IMG/VR virus record: IMGVR_UViG_3300038441_001406
Span: 1-50,272 of that record
Direction: 5' to 3' (one strand)
DNA: 50,272 bases
DNA from: a virus
Part shown: one piece after another, positions 15,721-26,495 of the stretch
How positions within the stretch are numbered: the first letter of the stretch is position 1
Layout of the letters: every line of letters begins with the position of its first letter
The notes under the pieces: generated by a model
The model's input: the letters and a program-made list of their open reading frames with translations, nothing else
Database searches by the model: none
Told to the model about the DNA's origin: nothing
Made by a program: the position numbers and the translations under genes

Positions 15721-18700
15721 ACCGACGCCTTCTCTTTTTTCTTCTGGTCATAGGCTTAAGCATCGGGCAGGTCTGGCCCCAAGCGCCACCGACGATCATC
15801 AACATCCCGGTCGTAGCGCACCCCGCGGGCGATCCTACCGCGACTCAGACAGGCGTTCTCTATGTGCCTGACCCAGTGTTCTTCCCCGGCCCTCGACCTT
15901 GTGTTGTGGGAACCAAAGCAGGACACTTCCAAGATGGCGGCCTCAACACTCTCACTACTTCGTTTACTGACTTAGCCAACCGCGGTTATCTCTGTCTGGC
16001 CTTTGATGTTCGGTTGCTCAATCCACCGGGGATAACTGGACAAACCACCTCTGGCAAATATCCAGAACAGACCGATGACATGAGGGCCGGGATTCTCTAT
16101 ATGCGTCCCGGCCACGAGATTCAAACCGTCCACGGTAAAGCTGTCAACGGATTCGTAGCTACGTTAGGCGGCAGCGGCAGCGCTCACCATGCCATCTACA
16201 AAGCAATGAATGGAGTAGTCGGTTTGGATAGGGCGGACGCGTGCATCGCTATGTCTCCGGATGTGGACTTCTCAGACCGAACGCCACCGCTTACCGATGC
16301 TGACCCGTTTGCTACAAAGAGTGCGGAGTATGCCAACGAACTCGTGACGAATTATCCGGCCCTCTTAGCCAAGTCACCGATCGCGCTCATCTCGAAAAGT
16401 AACAAACCTATTTGGCACGGCAACGGCGACAACGAAACCATGCCGTTGTCACAGCAGACGCGCTTCAAAAACGCAATCACAGCTGCGGGTGTCACTAACT
16501 ACACATGGAAGACGAACGGCGGCCCGGGCGTGGGCAACCAGCATTCCTTTGCCATGTGGCCCTTCATCAAAGTGGAAGCCATGAACTGGCTCGATGCCCG
16601 CGTAGCTGAGTTCAAAGAGACCCGGATTTGCGCTGACCTGTCTTACGCTGAGGTGAACAATGCAGTGAATGGGGTGGTGACAACGGGCCACTCGACTTGG
16701 ACAACGGTGGCACCAGATGGCGCAACGGTCATGCTTCCGGCCGGATCATCTACTTGGGCAGTTGGCTCCCTGCTCACGGTAACGAAAGACATCCAGATCA
16801 TTGGCGCAGGAATAACTAACACCATCATCAGTGGGAAAAATCAGATAATCAAACTCACTGGCAACAACACCAACTTGGTCTCGCTGCCCTACACACAGCG
16901 CCTAAGCGGACTGACGTTGACTTCGACGGCACCTTCAACCTTGGAACCTCTTATCATCAACGGGACCAATGTGATTATCGAAGGCGTTGGCGGCAGCTTA
17001 ACTGGAGGCTTCAGAGTCGACCACGTTTTATTCAATGGCGATTTCGCTAACCGGAAAACCATCAACATCCTGGGATGGAATGAGGGCGTGGTCGATCACT
17101 GCATTATTGATACAGATGTTTCCATCAGCGCGGGAGAACACGTTATCATCAACCATGCCACATCGCCGAGTGGAACGGGCGGCTATGGTGACTGGTCATG
17201 GGCTAACCCTTACACCTTGGCGGGTCCGCATCAGGTTTATTTTGAGGATTGTATCTTCAAACGCTCTCCCGGTGGCACTGATACGGAACAGTGGGCCGCA
17301 GCATTACCCGGTGGCGGTCGCTACACGGCTCGTCATGTCACCAGTTGGGGACAGTTAGGCGGTGGACATGGTGCCCGCGAAACAGGGGCAGTCAGAGGCA
17401 CCGGACAGCGGGCAGGAGAGGCATACAAGAATCTCTTTATTCGACAGATAGAAGCCCCTGCCCAAAGCAGTAATTTCAACGCTCCTCGTGCTGGTGAAGG
17501 TGTAACTTGGGGCAATCGTTGGATTCGCCCCGGTGCCACTGTGCAGTCCGGCATCCCACAAACCCCGCTAGCTATCTATGCTTACACTATCGGAGAATTT
17601 AGTGGGACTAACTGGGGTCCTGCCGATTCTCTGAACCCGTTCGATCAGAACCAGAAAGGAACTTTCACTTTTAATACTCATGGTCAGGACACCAACCCCA
17701 TCTACACGCACACTTATTCGCCGGATGCCTCTTACACTAATGGAACCGTGGTCGCAGGCGTGGATTCTATTTCCACCAATGGGGATGTTTACGCGCATGG
17801 CGTGGGTGGCTCTAACTGTAAGGGCACGGCTTGTGGCGAGCCGGGAGGTTTTGCTTCCTATGAGTATCTGTTAGGCACTGGTTTGGACATGCACGGTGTG
17901 ATGGATTATTGGAGAGGGTTTGTAATTCGCAACTTGAACACTCCAAGGTTGGCGCAAGAAAACATCAGTTGGGCCTACATTCTGAAATCGAATCCCACGA
18001 CTGGAATTTTGACTATCATACAAGCTAACGATCATACGGATTCGTCGATACATCACAGAATGAATCTTGTTCCCGGTGACCCATGGGAGATTAGAAAAGT
18101 CAAATCTTACTGGAACGTTCCCGGTGGTGGATCAATGGATACGTCTCTTGATAGTAATGCCTTTAATCCACCTCTATTGGTGAGTGGCAGTCCAAATCCT
18201 AGATGGACAAATGAGCCAGCCGTAGGCAATCATCAATGGGACAATAAATACACGATTACGACCGGCGCTCCCTTCGCACTTGTCGATCCTTATAACACTG
18301 ACACGGGGGATTATTCTTTAGCTATTCGCGGGACCACGAACGCTGCCAAGGTCGGTTATCCCTATGACCCTGCCACCCTTGCAGGCAGTGCCGGCCCGCC
18401 TGAAATCAGACCTGACACTCGTGTTGGGGCCGATGCGGAAGCGTGGTCATTGGTTCCTAGTTCATGGGCTTCTGGCACCGGAGCAAATTCTCTGGCCGGT
18501 TCCGCTTCTGTTTATGAGCCGGGAAGTGGCGGTTACAAATACCCGCATCCATTGGTTACAGTTCCAGCTGCAACACCAACACCAACACCAACGCCCACAC
18601 CTACTCCGACGCCCAGCCCGACACCTACACCTACGCCTCAGCCCCCGGGCTGTCCGCGCACTTGTGCTGACTTGTCTTTCGCCGAGGTCAATAATGCCGT

Positions 18701-21700
18701 CACTGGAGTTACGAGCACCGGCCACACGACTTGGACAACACCCGCGCCGGATGCCTGCCATGTTATCCTGCCCGCAGGGACAGCGGACTGGGGCACGAAC
18801 AGGCTTCTGGTTAACAACCTCATCACGATCAAAGGCGCGGGGATGCTCCTAACCAACATAGATACCTCGTTCAGTTTCAATGGCACACCGCCGACCTTGC
18901 GCGGGTCCTTCGGCTTCATCATCGCCAACGCTTCCAGCCCAACTGTCACTTGGGGATTGCAGGGCCTGACCATTCATCAGGTCACAGCGGTTAACGGTTC
19001 GCAGACATTATATGTGCAAGGCGGGAGCACAACAGCGAACCCGATCAAAGGAATCAGCGCAGGCTGGCGCATGAGTGACGTAAAGATTTACTCGCACAAC
19101 TTCGGTGGACCGCTCATGAGTTTCCGCGACACCATAGGGGTAAACGATCACTGCATCTTCGACAGTGGCGGAGACACAAGTCAGTGGGCCGACTTCCAGA
19201 ACGAGCACTGGGGCGGCCACCAGAACTCGCATGGGGCTTGGATGGAACCGATCCAATATGGCACCGACCGTTTTATGTATTTCGAGGATTGCCTCATGCT
19301 ATGGGGCCGGTGCGACTCGCACGAGGGCGGCATGTTCGTGGTCAGGCATTGCCGGTTTAAGAACGCGGCCGGAGCCACCGATCACGGGACCGAAAGTCAT
19401 CCCCACGGAGTGAGAGCGCAGGAAGTCTATAACTGCTGGTATACGGAGCACCCGGGCCCGGGCACGGAGAATCGGTCCGGCACCTGCATCATGCACGACA
19501 ACATTCAAGAGCCAGCGACAGGCATCACGAATCTTTTCCATCGGCGGCTGGTCAACCACCGCAACCGGATCATCAAGAACGCAGGCAGTCCGGACGGGAA
19601 CAATCCACACTGGAATAGAGCGCCCGCAAGCTTCACCGCGCCCGAAGATCAAAACTCAGAGTTAGCTAACCCGCTGGCTCTGCCGAGCATTACGAACGAG
19701 CCGATCAATGGCAACGTGTCGCCCGATCTTTTCACCGGCACAGTCACTAGCGCGATGCTGGTCAACACCACACTAATGACTGACACAGCCGCTAATGGCG
19801 GGGCAGGCTGGGCCGTTAACCAATTCCTCTGTGCGCCGCTCGACGGGACCGGATTGAATAGTTGCGGTTTCACTTACACCCTGGTCAACACGGACCATCC
19901 TGATATGTCAACGGCCTATATCGTGAGTAACACGGCCACGACTCTCACCGCTGGGATCAACGTCGGGGGCGGCAATGATCCGCCGATTAGCTTTGCCTTG
20001 GGCGAGCACTACGCCATTCGCAAGACTTTCGCGGCATTGGACCAGCCGGGAATGGGCATGATGGAGATGAGCAATGCGGATGCGGATGGCATCGGCGACG
20101 TATTTACATTGCCCAATAAGAACACCACGCCCGGGACCTGCACAATTCCCAATGTCAATAGTCCCGCAGGAGCCAAGGCTATCGGCTGGCAGAATCAGAA
20201 GCTTGATCCTTGCTACGGCTGGAACAACTGGAGCGGGCCGGGCTTCACTCAAGGGCGCGAGCTAAAATTCAAGAGCGAGCAAGGCCAGATAAAACAAGGC
20301 CGCGACTTCTTCAACACACAGAAGCCAGCCCCGGGCTACGGCTCATTGTTAGGCGGTTTGATTAGTGAGACCTATTCGCCCGGATATCCAGTCATCACTT
20401 CGCCAACCACAGCGCAACGGCAGGTTGGAGCCAAGGGCATCAGCGGGATTCTCGACAGCGAGATCCTGAATACGAATACAGTGACAGGCGTTGTCACAGG
20501 GTTCACTTACCCGCACCCTCTGGCGGGCGGGCCTGCGCCGACCCCGACCCCAACTCCAACACCTACCCCAAGTCCAACCCCGACGCCCACGCCGACTCCA
20601 ACTCCAACCCCGACGCCCACGCCGACCCCGACGGCGACTCCAACACCTACGCCCCCGCAATGCGTGCGCAATAGTGTTGATGTCTCTTACGCGGCAGTGA
20701 ACAACGCGGTTAATGGAGTGGTCTCAGGCAGCTACAACACTTGGACAACTCCAGCACCAGACGGTTGCACCATCGTCCTGCCGGCAGGCACAGCTACTTG
20801 GACAACCTCACTCATCGTAACTGCCAATCTAACAATAATGGGCCAGACCATGGTTACAGGAGCAGGCGGCCCCGTGGCTTCGGTTGTGGTTAACGATCAG
20901 ACCATCATTATCGACGAAGTCACTCCGCGGAAGCAAATCATCTACATGCAGGAGACAGACGAAAACGAGCCAGTGCGGATTACTGGGATCACCTTTCGCA
21001 AAGGCGTCGTCCAAACCGGCCAATCCTTCGACGGCTTAGTTAGGTTTTCCGGTAACTGTAAGAAGGCCAGAGTCGATCATTGCTTCTTTGACACATTGTA
21101 TGGCGTCGGCGTGAGCTTCTTTGGCTGGATGTATGGCGTAGTCGATCACTGTTATTTCAAGGAGTTGTTAGCCCATCCGGTTATCGTGGAGCACCAGACT
21201 TGGAATGGCGCTGACTGGGGCCATGGTTCTTGGGCCGATGATCCTTGGTGGGGCAGTGACAAATTCATCTTCATCGAAGATTGCACGGCCACAGCGCAGA
21301 AAGCGATAGGCGATGGCTTCGATTCTTTTGAGGGCGGCCGCTATGTCATTAGGCATTGTGACCTGACAAGCTTGCGAGTTGGCAACCATGGCACTGAAGG
21401 CCAAGGTCGCAGTGGGAAGCAAATTGAGTGTTACGAAAACGCTTTCCACTTACGGACCGATGCCACCAATAAAACAAGCGGCCAGCTGCGCGGCGGCTCG
21501 ATGCTGCAATGGGGCAACACATTCGATCCAGCATGGGTCAAGGGCACAACCTTGCAGGTCTATCGGCCTTATAAGCCTTCGCCTCACTACGGCCCGTCTG
21601 ATGGCCTGAATCTCTGGGATAAGAACCATTGGAACCCGGCCGCGAGCGTTGATTATTACGCGATTGGGACGCACACCGGAGCGGTAGATGCAGCTAACCT

Positions 21701-22586
21701 AACAGACAGCAACCCTTCCAAAACATGGTGGGATAACGACGGCACGCCGCGCACTGGTCCATGGACGATCAATCGATGGTTCCAGCAAGGGGTAAATTAC
21801 ATGGTGCGAAATGTGACGAAAGAAGTCCCGGGCGATGCGGCAGAGAATCATGTTTGGTCTGTGGCCAACTCCGGCGATACAGTCACTGTTTCAACCACAA
21901 GCTTCAATGGCCAGCACGTTCAGTTTGATCCGGGTGACGTTTACCAAATTTGGCGCGTGGACCAAGTTTTGGATTCACCGGGCACGGGCAGGAGTGATCT
22001 TATGCAAGGTCAAGGCACTTGGACGCCAACCGGACCGGACGGCGGCATCACTCCTTATGCCGACCCGCATCAAGTGCTGGAGCCTTCTTATTGTTGGAAT
22101 CAAAGTTTCTGCTACGAAGCGAGTGGCACCAATCTCTTAGAAGGCCGCGACTATTTTAACAACATACCCAAACCGGGTTACACGCCGTTCCTTTACCCGC
22201 ATTACTTGGCTTCGAGCGGTTCAGGCCAGCAGATCGACGTCCCAATCAGCCATGACTTCGGCAACGTGATTATTGGCACCTCAGTGATCTATGACATTCC
22301 GGTTAGGAATGGGGGCAACTCTACAACCACAGTGAGCGGCGTCAGCTATCCCCCGCCTGCCTATAGCGGCCCCACTGACGGCTTCATTATTCCCGGCGAT
22401 CTGGAAGCAACCATCACCAAGACCATGACTTTCAATCCTCTGACTGCCGGCACTTTCGATGGGGATGTTATCTTTTTTAGTGACGGTGTCGGGAACGGCA
22501 CCATGCACGTTACCGGGGTCGGTGTAGCCCCGCCCGCACCGCCCGCCGAGTTGAATGTTATCCCGATGATTATACTTCGACGATGA
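15717..22586 (+). CDS. Giant exported esterase plus triple beta-helix protein, 2289 aa
   Basis: Signal peptide at residues 1-22 ([20 protein letters not shown]). Residues about 25-300 form an alpha/beta-hydrolase esterase domain with the nucleophile elbow G151-G-S153-G-S (last Gly replaced by Ser), an Asp in GNGDNETMP and a His in GNQHSFAMW. Then come three related right-handed beta-helix modules starting near residues 305, 983 and 1652. Each opens with a (D)(L/V)S(Y/F)AxVNNAVxGV block, carries VDHC or NDHC turns and a (F/I)EDC turn, and ends YPHPL or YPHYL. Modules 1-2 and 2-3 are joined by Thr-Pro linkers. Residues about 2165-2280 form an Ig-like domain of the SPD-2/Hydin kind ([20 protein letters not shown]). 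It is probably a polysaccharide lyase/esterase or adhesin; which is not decided by sequence. Confidence 0.75.
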   Translation: MNRRLLFFLLVIGLSIGQVWPQAPPTIINIPVVAHPAGDPTATQTGVLYVPDPVFFPGPRPCVVGTKAGHFQDGGLNTLTTSFTDLANRGYLCLAFDVRLLNPPGITGQTTSGKYPEQTDDMRAGILYMRPGHEIQTVHGKAVNGFVATLGGSGSAHHAIYKAMNGVVGLDRADACIAMSPDVDFSDRTPPLTDADPFATKSAEYANELVTNYPALLAKSPIALISKSNKPIWHGNGDNETMPLSQQTRFKNAITAAGVTNYTWKTNGGPGVGNQHSFAMWPFIKVEAMNWLDARVAEFKETRICADLSYAEVNNAVNGVVTTGHSTWTTVAPDGATVMLPAGSSTWAVGSLLTVTKDIQIIGAGITNTIISGKNQIIKLTGNNTNLVSLPYTQRLSGLTLTSTAPSTLEPLIINGTNVIIEGVGGSLTGGFRVDHVLFNGDFANRKTINILGWNEGVVDHCIIDTDVSISAGEHVIINHATSPSGTGGYGDWSWANPYTLAGPHQVYFEDCIFKRSPGGTDTEQWAAALPGGGRYTARHVTSWGQLGGGHGARETGAVRGTGQRAGEAYKNLFIRQIEAPAQSSNFNAPRAGEGVTWGNRWIRPGATVQSGIPQTPLAIYAYTIGEFSGTNWGPADSLNPFDQNQKGTFTFNTHGQDTNPIYTHTYSPDASYTNGTVVAGVDSISTNGDVYAHGVGGSNCKGTACGEPGGFASYEYLLGTGLDMHGVMDYWRGFVIRNLNTPRLAQENISWAYILKSNPTTGILTIIQANDHTDSSIHHRMNLVPGDPWEIRKVKSYWNVPGGGSMDTSLDSNAFNPPLLVSGSPNPRWTNEPAVGNHQWDNKYTITTGAPFALVDPYNTDTGDYSLAIRGTTNAAKVGYPYDPATLAGSAGPPEIRPDTRVGADAEAWSLVPSSWASGTGANSLAGSASVYEPGSGGYKYPHPLVTVPAATPTPTPTPTPTPTPSPTPTPTPQPPGCPRTCADLSFAEVNNAVTGVTSTGHTTWTTPAPDACHVILPAGTADWGTNRLLVNNLITIKGAGMLLTNIDTSFSFNGTPPTLRGSFGFIIANASSPTVTWGLQGLTIHQVTAVNGSQTLYVQGGSTTANPIKGISAGWRMSDVKIYSHNFGGPLMSFRDTIGVNDHCIFDSGGDTSQWADFQNEHWGGHQNSHGAWMEPIQYGTDRFMYFEDCLMLWGRCDSHEGGMFVVRHCRFKNAAGATDHGTESHPHGVRAQEVYNCWYTEHPGPGTENRSGTCIMHDNIQEPATGITNLFHRRLVNHRNRIIKNAGSPDGNNPHWNRAPASFTAPEDQNSELANPLALPSITNEPINGNVSPDLFTGTVTSAMLVNTTLMTDTAANGGAGWAVNQFLCAPLDGTGLNSCGFTYTLVNTDHPDMSTAYIVSNTATTLTAGINVGGGNDPPISFALGEHYAIRKTFAALDQPGMGMMEMSNADADGIGDVFTLPNKNTTPGTCTIPNVNSPAGAKAIGWQNQKLDPCYGWNNWSGPGFTQGRELKFKSEQGQIKQGRDFFNTQKPAPGYGSLLGGLISETYSPGYPVITSPTTAQRQVGAKGISGILDSEILNTNTVTGVVTGFTYPHPLAGGPAPTPTPTPTPTPSPTPTPTPTPTPTPTPTPTPTATPTPTPPQCVRNSVDVSYAAVNNAVNGVVSGSYNTWTTPAPDGCTIVLPAGTATWTTSLIVTANLTIMGQTMVTGAGGPVASVVVNDQTIIIDEVTPRKQIIYMQETDENEPVRITGITFRKGVVQTGQSFDGLVRFSGNCKKARVDHCFFDTLYGVGVSFFGWMYGVVDHCYFKELLAHPVIVEHQTWNGADWGHGSWADDPWWGSDKFIFIEDCTATAQKAIGDGFDSFEGGRYVIRHCDLTSLRVGNHGTEGQGRSGKQIECYENAFHLRTDATNKTSGQLRGGSMLQWGNTFDPAWVKGTTLQVYRPYKPSPHYGPSDGLNLWDKNHWNPAASVDYYAIGTHTGAVDAANLTDSNPSKTWWDNDGTPRTGPWTINRWFQQGVNYMVRNVTKEVPGDAAENHVWSVANSGDTVTVSTTSFNGQHVQFDPGDVYQIWRVDQVLDSPGTGRSDLMQGQGTWTPTGPDGGITPYADPHQVLEPSYCWNQSFCYEASGTNLLEGRDYFNNIPKPGYTPFLYPHYLASSGSGQQIDVPISHDFGNVIIGTSVIYDIPVRNGGNSTTTVSGVSYPPPAYSGPTDGFIIPGDLEATITKTMTFNPLTAGTFDGDVIFFSDGVGNGTMHVTGVGVAPPAPPAELNVIPMIILRR
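18571..18645 (+). repeat. Thr-Pro codon repeat, linker between beta-helix modules 1 and 2
   Basis: About 75 bases of degenerate six-base units (ACNCCN) encode a (TP)n linker. Similar linkers at 20536 and 48766 share near-identical units, which makes them possible sites of recombination between modules. Confidence 0.85.
20536..20658 (+). repeat. Thr-Pro codon repeat, linker between beta-helix modules 2 and 3
   Basis: About 120 bases of ACNCCN units encode the longest (TP)n linker of the window. Within it a longer unit (CCAACCCCGACGCCCACGCC) occurs twice, so slippage or unequal exchange has probably acted here. Confidence 0.85.
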
Positions 22587-22924
22587 ACTCGAGTGCTCCC
22601 AAGAACGGCAGCAAAACACAATGGAGGTTTGATCTTGGAAAACAGATTCTATCGTTTGCTGTCGGCGTCATTGTGTCCGCGTATGTCATCGGTGGAGCCC
22701 GGCAGCGTGTCCATGACTTGGGTGTCTGGCGTGACACAGTAGCTCCGAAGATTGAGCGCATGGATACGGTTGGGACGTTATCATTCGAGCACTGGAAAAA
22801 CGCCCACGACAAAGAGAGTGATAACTGGAAAGCGGCTCACGCCCAAGAGCAGGCGCGGAATGATGAACGCCTGAAAGAATTAGAGCAGGAAGTGAAACAA
22901 TTACAAAGGAACCCACACCCATGA
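22583..22924 (+). CDS. Single-span membrane protein with coiled coil (spanin- or holin-like), 113 aa
   Basis: ATG 22583 lies in the stop of the giant gene (ATGA). One hydrophobic segment is seen at about residues 20-40 (ILSFAVGVIVSAYVIGGA), followed by a long charged helix rich in Glu/Lys/Gln (residues 60-110, ending LKELEQEVKQLQ). The arrangement of an N-terminal membrane span and coiled coil is that of inner-membrane spanins and also of some tail-associated membrane proteins. No Lys/Cys lipoprotein partner and no endolysin is seen nearby, so the lysis role is only a possibility. The stop overlaps gpJ (ATGA at 22921). Confidence 0.6.
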   Translation: MNSSAPKNGSKTQWRFDLGKQILSFAVGVIVSAYVIGGARQRVHDLGVWRDTVAPKIERMDTVGTLSFEHWKNAHDKESDNWKAAHAQEQARNDERLKELEQEVKQLQRNPHP

Positions 22925-24117
22925 GCAATGGCTTAACACCGCCACCAGAGTTCGGTGTCGCCCTCGTCCCCGAGGTTGACTTCGCCGTCAAAGACCCCGC
23001 GGTCATACAGAGTGAAGTGCTGGCGAATTACGAGGCCGAGTTTCTCCGGCTGACCGGAATCGTGAAGAACTTGGCCCCGGGCGATCCGGTTAGGCTGCAT
23101 CTACTGGTGGTCTGCAACTGGCTGAGCCACCAGCGCACCATTATTGACTTCACCGGGAAACAGAATCTGTTGAAGTATGCGAGTGGCGATTTCCTTGATA
23201 ACCTTGGGGCGCTCTATGGTGAGCGAGCCTTGCGTTTACCGGCTGCGGCTGCCGTCACGACCTTGCGTTTCACGCTGCCGATTGCGCTGGCCTTCGACGC
23301 AGTCATTCCGAGCGGCACGCAAGCACAGGCACCAAACTCGATAATCTTTGCCACGACCGAAGATGGCATCCTACCCGCTGGCGTGCTCACAGTCGACGTT
23401 CCAGCCGAAGCCACACTCGAAGGCTCAATCGGCAACGACCTGGCTCCGGGCCAGATCAATAGTCTAGTCAACTGGAACCAGCCTTTCTCGGTCACGGTCT
23501 CCAATACGACGACCACGAGCGGCGGCGCAGACGAGGAGAGCGACGACCAATATCGTTACCGGATCTGGCTGGCACCGGAAAGCTTCTCGACCTGCGGCCC
23601 AAAGGAAGCCTATGAGTTTTGGGCACTCTCAGCCCATCCTGACATCATCCAGTGCGTCGTCTATAGCGCCCCGGCGATCGCGGGCGAGGTCTGGCTCTAC
23701 CCGCTCCTGCGCAATGGCGAGATACCTAGTCCCGAGATTCAAGCTTTGGTCTTGGCCGCTTGCAGCGCAGAGGACCGGCGACCAATCACGGATTACGTCA
23801 GCGTGAAAACGCCGAGCCTGGTCAATTACTCGCTCAACATGACTTACTACATCCTGCGCACGAACGAGGTCCTCTTTACCACGATCAAGGCTGCGGTCGA
23901 GCAAGCGGTAGCGGACTGGATCTTGTGGGAGCGCTCCTTTATCTCGCGCGATCTCAACGGCGACGAGCTGCGCAAGCGTTGTCTGGCTGCGGGCGCGAAA
24001 CGCATTGTCATCACGACACCCAATCCAAGTTTTGTTGTGCGGGCCTACAACGAGTTGGCGGTCCACACCGGGACTCCTGCGCCCATCATCACCTTTGGAG
24101 GTTTCGAGGATGAGTAA
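22921..24117 (+). CDS. Baseplate protein J-like, 398 aa
   Basis: This is the gpJ wedge component of contractile tails. The family pattern is visible: a helical start with LVPEVDFAVKDP, the YASGDFLDNLGALYGERALR block at residues about 80-100 (gpJ proteins have G-x-x-LDxLGxxxGxxR here), a beta domain with PSGTQ, a second GSIGNDLAPGQINSL stretch, the GGADEESDDQYRYRI block, and a C-terminal helix plus TTPNPSFVV. The 398-residue length is usual for the longer members. It overlaps gpI by eight bases. In P2 gpJ follows gpW; here 10.5 kb of exported-enzyme genes lie between them. Confidence 0.87.
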   Translation: MSNGLTPPPEFGVALVPEVDFAVKDPAVIQSEVLANYEAEFLRLTGIVKNLAPGDPVRLHLLVVCNWLSHQRTIIDFTGKQNLLKYASGDFLDNLGALYGERALRLPAAAAVTTLRFTLPIALAFDAVIPSGTQAQAPNSIIFATTEDGILPAGVLTVDVPAEATLEGSIGNDLAPGQINSLVNWNQPFSVTVSNTTTTSGGADEESDDQYRYRIWLAPESFSTCGPKEAYEFWALSAHPDIIQCVVYSAPAIAGEVWLYPLLRNGEIPSPEIQALVLAACSAEDRRPITDYVSVKTPSLVNYSLNMTYYILRTNEVLFTTIKAAVEQAVADWILWERSFISRDLNGDELRKRCLAAGAKRIVITTPNPSFVVRAYNELAVHTGTPAPIITFGGFEDE

Positions 24118-24724
24118 CGTCCTGCGCGGCAGCCGACTAATCGAAGTGACTCCGCCTTCGCTCAGCTATGACGCGCAGGTCCAATCGGCATCCTATGCTT
24201 TCGACCAAGAGATGTATTCGATCATCGACGACACAGGCCAAGTCGTCATCCTGCCGAGCATCCTTGAGCTGACCGATCCCGACCTGATTGATGCGCTAGC
24301 CTGGCAGTTGCATGTGGACGGCTACGACTCGACCAAGTTCCCCAATTTCCGCAAACGGCTCATTCAAGATTCGTTGAACTGGCATGTGCGCAAAGGAACG
24401 GTGGCACTCATACAGGAAGTCATCGATCTCTACTGGCCGGGCGGCGCGACCTTGCAGGAATGGTTCGAATACATGAGTCCGCTCCCGCCCAATTATCCCA
24501 CGGCAGGCTGGCACAATCGTTACCTCTTTCGCATCCTTATCAACGCTGATGTGATTCCGCCCGAAGATGAAGTGGCGGTGGTCGAGTTAATCAATCGTTA
24601 CAAGCCAATCTCGCGCTGGCTCGATACCATCCTGAGAAGCCGACCGAGCCATGGCATTTGTTTTGCGGCCGGATACGCTCAGTTCTACACTACCCGGGCC
24701 TCAGCCGGCGCCATCATTAGATAA
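24110..24724 (+). CDS. Baseplate protein I-like, 204 aa
   Basis: ATG 24110 follows GGAGG by 9-10 bases, so the longer upstream frame (from about 24005) is rejected. The product starts MSNVLRGSRLIEVTPPS and carries the gpI pattern: ILELTDPDLIDALAWQLHVDG, then a region with RKRLIQDSLNWHVRKGT and VIDLYWPGGATLQEWFEY, ending in a helix with RYKPISRWLD. P2 gpI works with gpJ in baseplate assembly. Length and position right after J agree. Confidence 0.87.
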   Translation: MSNVLRGSRLIEVTPPSLSYDAQVQSASYAFDQEMYSIIDDTGQVVILPSILELTDPDLIDALAWQLHVDGYDSTKFPNFRKRLIQDSLNWHVRKGTVALIQEVIDLYWPGGATLQEWFEYMSPLPPNYPTAGWHNRYLFRILINADVIPPEDEVAVVELINRYKPISRWLDTILRSRPSHGICFAAGYAQFYTTRASAGAIIR

Positions 24725-24733
24725 CCAATCCTT

Positions 24734-26449
24734 ATGAGCCTAAATCAACAAGTCTTCACGAACGCGGGCATCAACATGCTCGGACAAGCCAATGCAGGCA
24801 GCCTGCTGACGATTACAAAGATTGTCGTCGGTGCCGGGAGCGCAGGCAGCAACGCGGACCTTTATCCTTTGACCGCTCTCATCACTTTCAAAAACAATGT
24901 CACGATCACGCGCAAGACAGACTTGGGCGGGGGCAAACTCATTGTGTCTGGTGCGCTGGTCGAAGCACTGATTGCGGGCGCGCCTTACTCTTTGCGGGAG
25001 CTGGGAATCATGGCCAAGATCGGGACCGGGACGGAGCAGCTTTATACCGTGGCCAATGTTTTCGCCGACGTGCCCGACACGATCACCCCGGGCGGCACGA
25101 GCACGCACGCCTTTGATATCACCGTCGTAATCGACCAAGCGTCCTCGATCTCAGTCACGATTGGCAATCCCAACACAGTTGATTGCCAGAACATCCCAAC
25201 GACGCCTGCGACGGGGCCGGGACTCTACGCCCAACGCGTGGGCAATGTCTTTCAGTTCAAGCGCCTGGTGGCGGGGCCGGGCATCGCTTTCACGGAAGCA
25301 AGCGACCGAGTCACAGTCAGCGTGAAAGTAATAACCGTTGACTTGAATCTCTATGTCCCAGCCAGCCATCCCGACGCGCCCGGGCCGGAAGTGGCCTTCG
25401 CTACCCTGCAAGCGGCCTTCGATTACTTGGCGGAAATCCGCATCCCATTCGATAAGAAAGTCACAATCCATATTTACCGGGGCGTGTTCACCACCACCAG
25501 CGGGATCATTTGTTCGCATCCTAACTCCGCCCGAATCTTTGTCGTGGGCGACAACCCGATTATCAAAACCGTTTCTGCGATCACGCACTTCGACGCCACC
25601 CATAAGAAAGTCACGGTCAATAACACAACCGATCTGGCTGTAGATCATCATGTCACGATCGTGGATTCACCCGCAGGCTTTGCCGGTGGCTGCAAGATCA
25701 CCGCGATCGCGGGCAATGTCCTCACGGTCACAATCGAGAAGCGCGACTCTCGGGTAGCTTATACGACGCCGGCGGGATCCGGCTCGCGTCTCATCCGTTA
25801 CCCGACAGTCCTGGTCTGCGATGATCCGCCGAAAAACAATACGGCGCTCTGGTGCCCGTTCGGGCTGGGTGCGCTGCAATGGGTAACCATGCTGGGCGGC
25901 CGCGAATCTCTCTATGCGGAGAACTTCGTCTGGATCATTGGCTGTCTCTTTCGAGATAACACGACCGGCCTTTTCCTTTATCAATGCTCGGCCTTGCTGC
26001 AAGATGAAGTCACCTTCACGCAGTGTGACGTCGCGATTGACGGCGACGAGCTGGAAGCGCAGAAGCTTTACATCAATGGTTGCGAGCGCGGCATTCAAAC
26101 CAAGCACTCCAAGGTGGGCAATTACAAAGCAGGCTTATCCGTGGGTTTTTACGGTTACTTCTCGCACTGCATCTTTGCCATCAACATTTCGCTCAACGCG
26201 GAGTTGCAGGGCGGCAATCTGAAAGCATCGAGCAACGAAAGTCTAATCAACTGCGGGTTGGGGTCCACCGCTACGATCAACCATCCAGCTGGACCGCAGA
26301 CCACCTTCGACAACATGCCCGCGGTGACGGCGCAGGCCGCGATGAACAGTTTCATTCTCTGGTATAGGAACGGCGGGCCAGTGCCAATCTGCCAGCCACC
26401 AGCCGAGACGGTCGGCATCTTCGAATCACTCATCCACGTAGAACCATGA
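24734..26449 (+). CDS. Tail fibre with collar-type N-terminus and beta-helix, 571 aa
   Basis: Residues about 1-150 match the phage tail-collar fibre N-terminal domain: MSLNQQVFTNAGINMLGQA, then KIVVGAG, then ITRKTDLGGGKLIVSGAL and YSLRELGIMAK. This part attaches fibres to the baseplate after gpI, as P2 gpH does. Residues about 195-540 look like a right-handed beta-helix: many short strand turns with Asn/Gly/Asp corners, YAENFVWIIGCLFRDN, SHCIFAINISLNAELQGGN. It is therefore a receptor-binding or depolymerase-type tailspike. Unlike the exported proteins at 12-22 kb it has no signal peptide, which is normal for a virion fibre. The stop codon TGA overlaps hairpin copy 4. Confidence 0.8.
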   Translation: MSLNQQVFTNAGINMLGQANAGSLLTITKIVVGAGSAGSNADLYPLTALITFKNNVTITRKTDLGGGKLIVSGALVEALIAGAPYSLRELGIMAKIGTGTEQLYTVANVFADVPDTITPGGTSTHAFDITVVIDQASSISVTIGNPNTVDCQNIPTTPATGPGLYAQRVGNVFQFKRLVAGPGIAFTEASDRVTVSVKVITVDLNLYVPASHPDAPGPEVAFATLQAAFDYLAEIRIPFDKKVTIHIYRGVFTTTSGIICSHPNSARIFVVGDNPIIKTVSAITHFDATHKKVTVNNTTDLAVDHHVTIVDSPAGFAGGCKITAIAGNVLTVTIEKRDSRVAYTTPAGSGSRLIRYPTVLVCDDPPKNNTALWCPFGLGALQWVTMLGGRESLYAENFVWIIGCLFRDNTTGLFLYQCSALLQDEVTFTQCDVAIDGDELEAQKLYINGCERGIQTKHSKVGNYKAGLSVGFYGYFSHCIFAINISLNAELQGGNLKASSNESLINCGLGSTATINHPAGPQTTFDNMPAVTAQAAMNSFILWYRNGGPVPICQPPAETVGIFESLIHVEP

Positions 26450-26477
26450 AGCTTAATCGAAAAACCGATTAAGCTTC
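26448..26477 (+). repeat. Dispersed hairpin repeat, copy 4
   Basis: A 12-base-pair stem (26448-26459 with 26466-26477) closes on loop AAAAAC. Its first two bases are the last two bases of the fibre gene's TGA stop. Confidence 0.95.
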
Positions 26478-26495
26478 CCTAACGAAAGGAAAGAC

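Noticed and set aside
18571-20658. Thr-Pro DNA repeats as a possible CRISPR array
   Set aside because: Six-base degenerate units without spacers, in frame inside a protein gene.
22583-22924. Firm call of a lysis gene
   Set aside because: One membrane span and a coiled coil fit a spanin or holin, but no endolysin or outer-membrane partner is nearby.
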